DNA from: Candidatus Enterousia avistercoris
GTDB lineage: Bacteria > Pseudomonadota > Alphaproteobacteria > Rs-D84
Direction: 5' to 3'
Assembly (NCBI GenBank): GCA_017694255.1
Contig: JADINC010000033.1
Location: forward strand, 1-16,371
DNA: 16,371 nt
Shown here: positions 6,068-13,359 of the stretch, piece by piece
How the letters are laid out: each line of letters starts with the position of its first letter
Position numbering within the stretch: position 1 is the first letter of the stretch
Made by a program: the position numbers and the translations under genes
The notes under the pieces: model-generated
Seen by the model: the letters and a program-made list of their open reading frames with translations, nothing else
Database searches by the model: none
Told to the model about the DNA's origin: nothing

Positions 6068-6421
6068 ATGATTATAATTGGTTTTGCAAATAATACATCA
6101 AAATTACTGCCACGAATTTTTTGCCGAACGCCGCGGCACTGTGCGCCAATTGTGCGCGTGGCATCAAACAAATATATAATGTATCAATTTGTCAGACACG
6201 GAACAATCGCACAAATATCACTGAATTCGCGTGCGATAAAATTACTGTGTGCGCATGGGTGGCGTTTTGTTACCGTTAAATGCACCCTGCCCTGTGACTT
6301 TATGCGTTGTGCACGACGCGCGCGGACATGCGTTGCACTGTGTAAATATGCAATTAATATTTATGCCCCATTTATTCAAACACCGCGGGCGCTGTACAAA
6401 AGTTTAAAGAACAAAGTGTAA
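6068..6421 (+). CDS. small protein, possible permuted papain-like (LRAT/NlpC-type) fold
   Basis: 117 residues, basic and Cys-rich, with no signal peptide. A ribosome site AAAGGA (6056-6061) lies 6 nt before the ATG. His24 in PRHCAPIV is followed by a beta-strand-like region, then Cys88 in RTCVALCKYAINI, then FIQTPRALYKSL. A His-first, Cys-later order, with Cys opening a helix, is what circularly permuted NlpC/P60-like (LRAT/YiiX) enzymes show. The TP..LY ending is familiar from small phage-type proteins of that kind. This is motif reading only, with no search behind it. The last codons (from about 6399) lie within a heptanucleotide array, so the native C-terminus may have been altered. Function is unproven; the gene is probably real. 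Confidence 0.6.
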   Translation: MIIIGFANNTSKLLPRIFCRTPRHCAPIVRVASNKYIMYQFVRHGTIAQISLNSRAIKLLCAHGWRFVTVKCTLPCDFMRCARRARTCVALCKYAINIYAPFIQTPRALYKSLKNKV

Positions 6422-6440
6422 AGTTCACAGTGCAAATATT
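6399..6440 (+). repeat. heptanucleotide tandem array, copy 2
   Basis: Six consecutive 7-mers: aaagttt, aaagaac, aaagtgt, aaagttc, acagtgc, aaatatt. AAAGTTCACAGTGCAAA (6420-6436) matches 16 of 17 bases of 5947-5963 in copy 1. It overlaps the last seven codons of the preceding gene. Confidence 0.6.
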
Positions 6441-6465
6441 GTGTCGCATTCGCGACGCGTTAATT

Positions 6466-6656
6466 AACCTGGGCCCCGCGGTCTGCATCCACCCGCGAAA
6501 ACTGACGTTTTCGCGGGGCCCGGGCCGCGGGGTGACAAAAGGAATGGGCCCGGGCCGCGGGGTGACAAAGAGCGTGCCTGCGGCGCAATGGATCCCGGCC
6601 TGCGCCGGGATGACGACAGAGAGGTCGCGGGGTGACAAGGGGGCGCGGGCGGGACA
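6466..6656. repeat. GC-rich cluster of palindromic, REP-like repeats
   Basis: No gene is supported here. It contains a perfect 11-bp hairpin with TGAC loop (arms 6492-6502 and 6507-6517), and two perfect 24-bp direct repeats 30 nt apart (6516-6539, 6546-6569). CGCGGGGTGACAA occurs a third time at 6627-6639. A hairpin ATCCCGGC/GCCGGGAT (6592-6599, 6604-6611) is of the widespread 'ATCCCGGCCTGCGCCGGGAT' dispersed type. The base composition is far richer in GC than the rest of the window. It sits between the convergent 117-residue gene and yidC and may act as the yidC terminator region. Confidence 0.8.
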
Positions 6657-6668
6657 GAATGTGTTAAA

Positions 6669-8249
6669 TTATTTCTGCAACCGTTTGATATAATACATCT
6701 GGCCAATGCCGAATATGTTCGATACTGTCCAATACAGCACCAAGCCCGCCGGCATCCACGCAAACATTACAGTAAATATCAGCGGCATCCACTTCATTAC
6801 CTTTTGCGTTTGGGCAACCGCATCATTATTTGCACCACTGGTCGTCGTTGACGCAGTTTGTAATTTCTGTTGCAGCCACATCGTCACGCCCATCAATATC
6901 GGCAGTATAAAGTATGGATCCATTGCCGCCAGGTCTGATATCCATAAAAAGTGTGCACTGCGCATCTGGACCGATATTAACAGTGCTTTATACAATGCAA
7001 AGAATATAGGAATCTGAATCAGCATCGGCAGACATCCGGACATCGGCGACGTCTTGTGCGTCTGGTACAGGCGCAACATTTCCATCTGCATGCGGGCCTT
7101 GTCATTGGCGTACAGTTTTTGTATACGCATCATTTCGGGTTGCATTTTCTGCATTGCCATCATTGATACATATGATTTCCGCGTCAGTGGCCACATCGCC
7201 AGACGCAACAGCAACGTCATCAAAATAATCGCAACACCGTAATTCATTACAACTGAATTCAGCATATGCAACAGCCATAATATCGGACGAACAAAGAACC
7301 AAAACCATCCATAGTCAACGGTGTCATCCAAGCCACTGATATACTTATCTGCAGATTGCAAAATACGATAATCACGTGGGCCCATATACAGATTCGTCGT
7401 TATCGTATCCGTCGCACCAGGCGCAATCGAAATCGCAGACGCCACTGTGTCTGCCTGGAACATATCGCCCAATGGCTTTACACGCATGGTCTGGTCTGGC
7501 GATGCCACCGACGCAATTGTTTCCCAATACTGGTCAACAAATCCAATAAATCCATTTGTCGTTGAATACGCGTATGATTTATCTGTGATACGCGCCCAAT
7601 CTTCGCGTTCTATATCGGAATTAACATACGCAACGGATCCAGTATAAACACCTGCCGATGACGATGTGTCATTCGCACGCACAATTTCTGCATATGGCGC
7701 AACAGATATCGTGTCTGCGGTTGTGTTCTTAACCGTATCCGCCACAGATATTACATACCCATCAATCGTTATAGTGCGCGTAAATTCAACCCCATCAGAA
7801 TTGCGCCATGTGTATTTATCGCCGTCTTGATTCCATACAGTTGTCTGGGTCGGTACATCGGTACCATTTGCAATCATGCCGACCAGCGCGTATGATTTTT
7901 CACCCCCCAACAATACCACAGGACCAGAATTATCATCAGACGCATCCGCAGAATAATTTAACAAATTTATATCAGATATACGCAGTCCCTGGACACGGGC
8001 GGTTAAATTTTCTGATGCAATTTCAGATACCGGCACTGCAGACAAATCAACACGTTCTGGTTGTTGTGTGGCGTCTGTTTTTTGCGTCTGGGCGGATTGT
8101 GGTGTCATCCACCATGACATTAACCACCATGCCGCCAAGAACAATATTAACCACCAAAAAAATCCGCCCCAACGTGATTTCTGGGCATTTGCATCACGCG
8201 CCGCGTTCCACTGGCGAAAGCCAGAATTATTATCAAGATATTTTACCAT
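6669..8249 (-). CDS. yidC: membrane protein insertase YidC
   Basis: Inserts and folds inner-membrane proteins, alone or with Sec. 526 residues: a Trp-rich first membrane helix (about 28-47), a large periplasmic beta domain (about 60-310), then the Oxa1-type core. The core shows LLLRLAMWPLTRKSY (the Arg lies in the hydrophilic groove), a coiled hairpin with KMQPEMMRIQKLY, SGCLPMLIQIPIFFALYK, and the final helix pair with VLYWTVSNIFGIGQ. The Met-rich cytosolic hairpin is typical of the family. The start codon directly abuts the lspA stop (TAA then ATG), with AAAGGA just inside the end of lspA, so the two are translationally coupled. Pairing a lipoprotein signal peptidase with YidC makes a small envelope-biogenesis operon. 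Confidence 0.97.
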   Translation of the reverse strand: MVKYLDNNSGFRQWNAARDANAQKSRWGGFFWWLILFLAAWWLMSWWMTPQSAQTQKTDATQQPERVDLSAVPVSEIASENLTARVQGLRISDINLLNYSADASDDNSGPVVLLGGEKSYALVGMIANGTDVPTQTTVWNQDGDKYTWRNSDGVEFTRTITIDGYVISVADTVKNTTADTISVAPYAEIVRANDTSSSAGVYTGSVAYVNSDIEREDWARITDKSYAYSTTNGFIGFVDQYWETIASVASPDQTMRVKPLGDMFQADTVASAISIAPGATDTITTNLYMGPRDYRILQSADKYISGLDDTVDYGWFWFFVRPILWLLHMLNSVVMNYGVAIILMTLLLRLAMWPLTRKSYVSMMAMQKMQPEMMRIQKLYANDKARMQMEMLRLYQTHKTSPMSGCLPMLIQIPIFFALYKALLISVQMRSAHFLWISDLAAMDPYFILPILMGVTMWLQQKLQTASTTTSGANNDAVAQTQKVMKWMPLIFTVMFAWMPAGLVLYWTVSNIFGIGQMYYIKRLQK

Positions 8250-8798
8250 TTATTTTGTCCTTTGTTCTGATTGTACAGCCCTTACGCAGCGGCGCCGCGC
8301 CAAGTACCAATTTAATATAAATAAAAATACACCAATTACAATGCACATGTCCGCAATATTAAATGCAGGATAATGCCACGCGCCAACATGAAAGTCCAAA
8401 AAATCAACCACCGCACCAAAACGAACCCGGTCAATCAGATTCCCCATCGCACCACCAACAATTAATGCCAGCGGAATTCCTTCGTACGATTTGGCGCGCG
8501 CAAATAAATAATACGCAATAAATCCAATAATAAACCCAGTTGCAATAATTATGATTAATGGGGCCGCTTCGCCAACTGTGCGCAACATCGAAAATGACGC
8601 CCCAGGATTCCACGTAAATACAATATTAAAGAAATCGCACACACGCATCATCATATATGGCACAGGTACAATTTCCCACGCAGATCCAACCAATGGAACC
8701 CCACCAGTTATCAGGTATATTAAAATTCCCTTTGTAATCTGGTCCAATATGATTGCACCAATGATAATTGATAAATATTTTATAATTTTCTTCTTCAT
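8250..8798 (-). CDS. lspA: lipoprotein signal peptidase (signal peptidase II)
   Basis: Aspartyl protease of the inner membrane that cleaves signal peptides of prolipoproteins after lipid attachment. From the ATG at 8798 it is 182 aa with four hydrophobic segments. It shows DQITK (residues 19-23), WNPGASFSM (63-71), the catalytic Asp123 in GNLIDR and Asp150 in NIADM. I chose 8798 because a GGGGA ribosome-like site lies about 6 nt upstream and KKKIIKYL is a usual LspA N-terminus. The longer frame from TTG at 8846 overlaps the promoter -35, and an ATG at 8810 has no ribosome site. The C-terminus is somewhat longer than usual and basic. It is the first gene of lspA-yidC. Confidence 0.95.
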   Translation of the reverse strand: MKKKIIKYLSIIIGAIILDQITKGILIYLITGGVPLVGSAWEIVPVPYMMMRVCDFFNIVFTWNPGASFSMLRTVGEAAPLIIIIATGFIIGFIAYYLFARAKSYEGIPLALIVGGAMGNLIDRVRFGAVVDFLDFHVGAWHYPAFNIADMCIVIGVFLFILNWYLARRRCVRAVQSEQRTK

Positions 8799-8817
8799 TG
8801 TTTTCCCCATGCCAGAA

Positions 8818-8846
8818 AATATAACAGGACCATCCCATAAAATCAA
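8818..8846 (-). promoter_or_regulatory. promoter of lspA-yidC
   Basis: On the minus strand TTGATT (8846-8841), a 17-nt spacer and TATATT (8823-8818) make a good sigma-70-type promoter. The predicted start is near 8811, giving a leader of about 12 nt to the ATG at 8798. Confidence 0.6.
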
Positions 8847-8849
8847 ATA

Positions 8850-8875
8850 TAAAACAGCCCCGATTCCACGGAGCC
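8850..8875 (-). terminator. possible weak terminator after the kef-type gene
   Basis: On the minus strand GGCTCCG (8875-8869) can pair with CGGGGCT (8862-8856), including two G-U pairs, around a 6-nt loop. It is followed by GTTTTAT. It lies in the 102-nt gap before lspA and is weaker than the other terminators here. Confidence 0.4.
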
Positions 8876-8900
8876 ATCAGATTTATTATCAATATACCTG

Positions 8901-10607
8901 TTACGCAATGTCCGCAACAGGCCGTTCCAGTGCAGAATAATTATCTGCACGCATAGAATTTAATAATTCTGTTATTTTGCCATCAGATACACCCAGATGT
9001 GATAACACCCCAGATCCCAACATAAATGATGATTCTATGGTTTCGGGTAATGCCTGGGCCACGTTCAGTTTCATTAATTCATGCGTATCCGCCAAATTAC
9101 GGGCACGCGCAAAAATCCGTACACGTGGCGCAATATTGCGGACAGTATGAATCGTGTTACGCGCCGTCGTTATATTATCCAGCGCAATTACCACAGCACG
9201 TGTGCGGCGTGGCGTCAATCCATAATCACGCATAACAGAATCATTTGCTGTATTGCCGTATACCACATTAAACCCGCGTTCGCGCCCCATCATAACCGCA
9301 TTTACATCTAAATCAATCGCAACATATGGTATGTTTTTCGCCGCCAGCATCTGGGCAATTATTTGACCAACGCGACCAAACCCACAAATTATCACCGCTG
9401 GCTTTGTTGCGCTGTCTTTGTCTTCGGCACTTACCAAAGGATACTTTGATAATATAATTCCGTGATGACGCAACCAATCAAATACAACCAACAAAATCGG
9501 TGTTAACATTATAGAAACAATTATTATGGCGGTTAAAATTTCTTGGTGCATTTGGGGTAATGCGTCAATGCCAGCGCCCTTCATAGTTTGCAACATTAAC
9601 AACCCGAATTCGCCACCCTGGGCCAATATTAATGCAATCATAACAGAATCTGGGGTGGGAACATGACGCACACGTGCAACAATAAATATCGCCAGAAATT
9701 TTATAATCAACAGTCCTGCAACGCCGGCTAAAACAACATACCAATACTGGCCCAAGAATGGCAAATTCAATCCCATGCCCAATGATATGAAAAAGAACGC
9801 CATAAATAACATCGAATACGGTGATATTTCGGCACTGACCTGGTGCCGATAAATTGTTTCAGACAACAGCATACCCGCTAAAAATGCCCCCAGACCAACC
9901 GGCAGCCCAATCAAATTCATAACGCACGCCCATACAATTATGTTCAGCATAACCGCCAAAACAAAGGCTTCGCGGGATTTCAGCCGCGCAACCAGACGCA
10001 TTAATGGGTTTAATACAAAACGACCAATTACCACTACACCAACAATTAACGCGACCGATAGTACTAAAATATCAATGGCTGTCGCGCCCAGATTAAAACT
10101 CTTGCCTGCGAATACTGGCAACATGGCCAACAATGGAATCGACAATAAATCTTGGAATAATAATATTGAAAATGTCTGGCGCCCCATGTTTGTATTTAAT
10201 TGGTTGCGGTCCGTTAATAACTGAATATCTTCGGATGTGCTGGACATTGCGAATAACAACGCAACCATTATACACCCCAGCATTGACCACGTGGTCAGTC
10301 CTGTCAATATCGGGAACATCATAAATGCAACCATTAAAACCTGGGCCGCGCCAAATCCAAATATTGTGCGACGCATATCCCATAAACGACGCATGTTGAT
10401 TTCCAGCCCCAAATTAAACCACAAAAATAATATTCCCAAATCCCCCAGAAAAGTCCATGTTTCAGATAACTGGAACAGATTTAAAACATATGGCCCAGAT
10501 ATTACCCCAGCAATCAAAAACGCAACCAATGCCCCAATACGTGCCATACGCAATATGCACATCAGTACAAACAATATTACAAAAAACATTAAAATCGCAA
10601 TTGTCAT
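8901..10607 (-). CDS. KefB/KefC-type monovalent cation:proton antiporter
   Basis: Inner-membrane CPA2-family transporter, expected to exchange K+ (or Na+) for protons. 568 residues: about 12 hydrophobic segments (1-380), then a cytosolic TrkA-N/RCK NAD-binding domain (about 402-515) with ICGFGRVGQ (Rossmann glycine loop) and IDLD after the second strand. Membrane motifs include SILLFQDLLSIPLLAMLP, where Gln152-Asp153 are the expected ion/proton site, LLSETIYRHQ, FFISLGMGLN and LAQGGEFGLL. At the usual SSTA position it reads SSTSEDIQLL, placing two acidic residues in the predicted helix. There is no C-terminal RCK-C domain. A GAGAG ribosome-like site precedes the ATG, 31 nt after rsmA. KefB, KefC or YbaL cannot be told apart here. 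Confidence 0.92.
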   Translation of the reverse strand: MTIAILMFFVILFVLMCILRMARIGALVAFLIAGVISGPYVLNLFQLSETWTFLGDLGILFLWFNLGLEINMRRLWDMRRTIFGFGAAQVLMVAFMMFPILTGLTTWSMLGCIMVALLFAMSSTSEDIQLLTDRNQLNTNMGRQTFSILLFQDLLSIPLLAMLPVFAGKSFNLGATAIDILVLSVALIVGVVVIGRFVLNPLMRLVARLKSREAFVLAVMLNIIVWACVMNLIGLPVGLGAFLAGMLLSETIYRHQVSAEISPYSMLFMAFFFISLGMGLNLPFLGQYWYVVLAGVAGLLIIKFLAIFIVARVRHVPTPDSVMIALILAQGGEFGLLMLQTMKGAGIDALPQMHQEILTAIIIVSIMLTPILLVVFDWLRHHGIILSKYPLVSAEDKDSATKPAVIICGFGRVGQIIAQMLAAKNIPYVAIDLDVNAVMMGRERGFNVVYGNTANDSVMRDYGLTPRRTRAVVIALDNITTARNTIHTVRNIAPRVRIFARARNLADTHELMKLNVAQALPETIESSFMLGSGVLSHLGVSDGKITELLNSMRADNYSALERPVADIA

Positions 10608-10638
10608 GGGGACATTCTCTCGCTGGATAACATATATA

Positions 10639-11466
10639 TTATATCAAAACACGCGCCATTTGCGCAAATGTTTCTGGTGCAATATCTTCGGCACGTTCGG
10701 TCCCAGATAATCCAAAGCGCGCCCAATCAACACCTGGCATTATGCTACGTATCATTTTTCTGCGCTGGCCAAATAATTTGGCCGTTAAATTTTCCAGACG
10801 CGATACATCGCCCAGTGCATGAATTTTCTCATGGTTTGGTATTACCTGGACAACTGCACTTTGCACACGGGGGCGCGGAACAAACGCAGTATTTGGAACA
10901 TCAAACAAAATACGCGCATCCGCCACAAGTGATGTTAACAGCCCCAATCGCCCATATTCAGAATCACCCACGTGCGCAACAATACGACGCGCAACTTCGC
11001 GTTGAAACATTAATGTCATTGATTTTATGGGTTCGCCATGTGTGGCACGAATTAACCACTGGGTAAATAATTCTGTGCCAATATTATATGGTAAATTTGC
11101 ACATATTGCGTATTCAGAAATCCCCAGTTTTGAAAAATCAACACGCAACGCATCTGCATATATAACCGTTAAACGTCCATCTGATGCCGCAACAATTTTA
11201 TCCAGAATTGGTGCAGTCGTGTTGTCTTTTTCAACCGCAATCACACGGCGCGCGCCCGCCAACAACAATGCCCGTGTCAGCCCACCGGGACCGGGTCCAA
11301 CCTCTATAACGTCTGTATGTGCGATATCAGGAACACTGCGCGCGATACGTCCTGTTAAATTTAAATCAAATAAAAAGTTTTGCCCGAATTGCTTTTTTGG
11401 CACCAGGCCCGCATCACGCATCATTTCTGATACCGGCGGCAAAGATTTTACATCACACGAAATCAT
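10639..11466 (-). CDS. rsmA: 16S rRNA dimethyladenosine transferase RsmA (KsgA)
   Basis: Uses S-adenosylmethionine to dimethylate two adjacent adenosines in the 3'-terminal hairpin of 16S rRNA during late small-subunit assembly. 275 residues of normal length. KKQFGQNFL (24-32) is the family N-terminal signature, VGPGPGGLT (56-64) the SAM-binding motif I, NLPYNIG (124-130) the catalytic motif IV, and QREVARRI and FGQRRKMIR occur later as expected. Its ATG overlaps the recR stop by 4 nt, implying translational coupling. Confidence 0.97.
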   Translation of the reverse strand: MISCDVKSLPPVSEMMRDAGLVPKKQFGQNFLFDLNLTGRIARSVPDIAHTDVIEVGPGPGGLTRALLLAGARRVIAVEKDNTTAPILDKIVAASDGRLTVIYADALRVDFSKLGISEYAICANLPYNIGTELFTQWLIRATHGEPIKSMTLMFQREVARRIVAHVGDSEYGRLGLLTSLVADARILFDVPNTAFVPRPRVQSAVVQVIPNHEKIHALGDVSRLENLTAKLFGQRRKMIRSIMPGVDWARFGLSGTERAEDIAPETFAQMARVLI

Positions 11467-12062
11467 AATTCTTTGCGCCCCCCAAATGCCAATGATAATG
11501 TGCCATCGTCCAGATAGTCTAAATCCCCACCCAACGGCACCCCAGACGCTAATTCGGAAAAACGTGGCGCAATGTCTGGACCAATAACAGACATAACATA
11601 ATGTTGGGTCGTTTTTCCTTCGACCGTGTTGGGTAATGCAAAAATAACCTCTGTTATATTTTCAGATTTAATTCGTTCTGGCAGATTTGAAATATTTAAA
11701 TCATCTGGCATTGTACCCGCAACCCCAGACAACAATCCCCCCAGTATATGATAGCGTCCATGAAACACCGACGATTTTTCCAGCGTCCAAACATCTGATA
11801 AATCGCGCACTATGCACAGTTGCCCATTTGCCCGCGCGGCATCACGACAAAATTCACACATGCCAACATCTGTATCACATAACACGCCACAATTTGGGCA
11901 TGGACGAATTGTGTGCACAGTATCCAATAATGCGTTTGCCAGACTTTCTGCCCGCCCAGTATTATCCTGGAGCAGCGCCAGCGTTATCCGCTGGGCCGCG
12001 CGTGTTCCCAAACGTGGCAAACGCGCAAATTGCTTAATCAACTTTTCTATTTTCGAATTCAT
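11463..12062 (-). CDS. recR: recombination mediator protein RecR
   Basis: Works with RecO (and RecF) to load RecA on gapped, SSB-coated DNA. 199 residues, normal length. It has a helix-hairpin-helix region (about 10-30, LPRLGTRAAQRI), a four-Cys zinc site (C55, C58, C69, C72 in CPNC...CEFC), a Toprim domain (about 80-170, VVRD-like IVRDLSDVWTLE) and a C-terminal LASGVPLGGDLDYLDDGTLS typical of the family. It lies 15 nt downstream of dacA and overlaps rsmA by 4 nt. No dnaX or YbaB gene sits beside it, unlike the arrangement in many bacteria. Confidence 0.97.
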   Translation of the reverse strand: MNSKIEKLIKQFARLPRLGTRAAQRITLALLQDNTGRAESLANALLDTVHTIRPCPNCGVLCDTDVGMCEFCRDAARANGQLCIVRDLSDVWTLEKSSVFHGRYHILGGLLSGVAGTMPDDLNISNLPERIKSENITEVIFALPNTVEGKTTQHYVMSVIGPDIAPRFSELASGVPLGGDLDYLDDGTLSLAFGGRKEL

Positions 12063-12077
12063 GTTATACCAAACCCA

Positions 12078-13277
12078 TTAATGAAATACATAACTGTCTA
12101 TGCCGGCGGCCGTGGCGCGATTGCGAATATTCTGGGCCGATGATTCCGACAGATTATTTGCGCGAACGCGAAACATTCCGTTCGGCGCAGTTTCAATAAC
12201 CGCGTTTACACCCAGTTTGTTTTTTACGTTATTTACCTGGGTCTGGGCGGTGGTGCGCGAAGAAAATGCACCAAATTGAACCCCGGCATTACCCGGCGCA
12301 TTATTTGACACATCCCGTGGCGCAGAATATGCTGCCGGTACAGTCGCCGCACGCGCCGCATTATACGCCGCCGCAAATGTTGGCGCACCCGTCCCGACCG
12401 ATGCCCCAGACGAAGATGATGCCGGCGCAGACGACGCAACAGACGGTGCAGAAAAACTGTTTACCACAACTGGGGCCGTATTATTTTTTATTGCATCAAA
12501 GCCCTTGTTCAACATATTGGTCGCCACAGACGCACGAATATCCTTGCTTTCTGCGCCCAGTACAACCGCAATCAAATGATGGCCATCACGCGCCGCCGTT
12601 GCAACCAATGAATATCGCGATTTATTTGTGTACCCAGTTTTCATTCCGTCACAGCCTGGATACGTTCCCAGCAAACGATTGCCATTCGTATATGTTTTAC
12701 CGTTATACGTCCATGTTTTTATCCCGAAATATTTCCAATATTGTGGGAAATGCTTATACACCGCCATAGACAACAATGCAATATCCCGCGCGGTGGACAA
12801 ATGATCATCATCTGGCAGCCCAGATGAATTTTCAAAATGCGTCCCAGACAATCCAATTTCGTTTGCGACACGCGTCATTAACGCGGCAAATGTACCTTCG
12901 CGGCCACCTTTTAAATTTTCGGCCAACACACGCGCAACATCGTTCGCACTAAGTACTGTTAATGCCTTTATCGCATCTTCGACTGTAATTTTACTGCCCG
13001 CGGCCAGCCCCAATTTTACCGGCGATGCCGCCGCCGCAGATTTAGATACAATTAAATAATCGTCCAAATGTAATCGCCCATGTTCCAGCGCATCAAATGT
13101 TAAATACAGCGTCATTATCTTGGTCAAAGATGCCGGGTAATTCTGGGCGGTTGCGTTTTCTTGGTACAATACGCGCCCGCTGTCCATATCGGCGACCAAT
13201 GCCGCACGATAATCCGCCCCAAACGACGGCATAACCAGTATAAAACATGCAAATATTGTCCCCAGAAATCCTTTCAT
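12078..13277 (-). CDS. dacA: D-alanyl-D-alanine carboxypeptidase (PBP5/6 type) with SPOR domain
   Basis: Periplasmic serine DD-carboxypeptidase that trims the terminal D-Ala from peptidoglycan stem peptides. 399 residues: signal peptide (about 1-21), S50-L-T-K53 (active-site Ser and Lys), S110-A-N112, and K213-T-G215 as the three penicillin-binding motifs. A Ser/Ala/Pro linker (about 275-325) leads to a SPOR domain (about 333-399, GVQFGAFSSRTTAQTQ to GIDSYVF). This catalytic domain plus SPOR is common in alphaproteobacteria and directs the enzyme to septal glycan. No ribosome site lies before the ATG. The promoter places the transcript start within a few bases of the ATG, so the mRNA may be leaderless. 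It is the first gene of dacA-recR-rsmA-kef. The choice among dacA, dacC and dacF names is not certain. Confidence 0.93.
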   Translation of the reverse strand: MKGFLGTIFACFILVMPSFGADYRAALVADMDSGRVLYQENATAQNYPASLTKIMTLYLTFDALEHGRLHLDDYLIVSKSAAAASPVKLGLAAGSKITVEDAIKALTVLSANDVARVLAENLKGGREGTFAALMTRVANEIGLSGTHFENSSGLPDDDHLSTARDIALLSMAVYKHFPQYWKYFGIKTWTYNGKTYTNGNRLLGTYPGCDGMKTGYTNKSRYSLVATAARDGHHLIAVVLGAESKDIRASVATNMLNKGFDAIKNNTAPVVVNSFSAPSVASSAPASSSSGASVGTGAPTFAAAYNAARAATVPAAYSAPRDVSNNAPGNAGVQFGAFSSRTTAQTQVNNVKNKLGVNAVIETAPNGMFRVRANNLSESSAQNIRNRATAAGIDSYVFH

Positions 13278-13287
13278 ATCAATAGTG

Positions 13288-13317
13288 ATTTTAGTAAAAA
13301 AAACAGGTGGCGGTCAA
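13288..13317 (-). promoter_or_regulatory. dacA promoter nested in the pyk terminator
   Basis: On the minus strand TTGACC (13317-13312), an 18-nt spacer and TAAAAT (13293-13288). The -35 lies in the loop of the terminator hairpin and the U-run forms part of the spacer. Expected transcription start is about 13281, only 4 nt before the dacA ATG. Confidence 0.55.
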
Positions 13318-13336
13318 CAGCATTTTCCACCACCTG
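13296..13336 (-). terminator. terminator of pyk
   Basis: On the minus strand CAGGTGG (13336-13330) and CCACCTG (13310-13304) form a 7-bp stem with a 19-nt loop. Partial extra pairing at the top (TGG against CCG) can shorten that loop. Eight T follow (13303-13296). It begins about 24 nt after the pyk stop. Confidence 0.75.
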
Positions 13337-13359
13337 GGGTTTCATAAAAAACACATGAA

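Noticed and set aside
6466..6656. CRISPR array
   Set aside because: There are only two full copies plus fragments, with a 6-nt gap and no regular unique spacers or cas genes.
6372..6763. Short open frames on both strands through the GC-rich repeats (for example those reading VIPAQAGIH)
   Set aside because: They are translations of a well-known type of dispersed palindromic repeat, not genes.
8799..8846. Longer LspA start at TTG 8846
   Set aside because: The codon overlaps the predicted -35 of the lspA promoter and the extra residues do not resemble an LspA N-terminus.
11027..11587. 186-codon plus-strand frame over rsmA/recR
   Set aside because: It is antisense to two strongly supported genes, with no signature or ribosome site.
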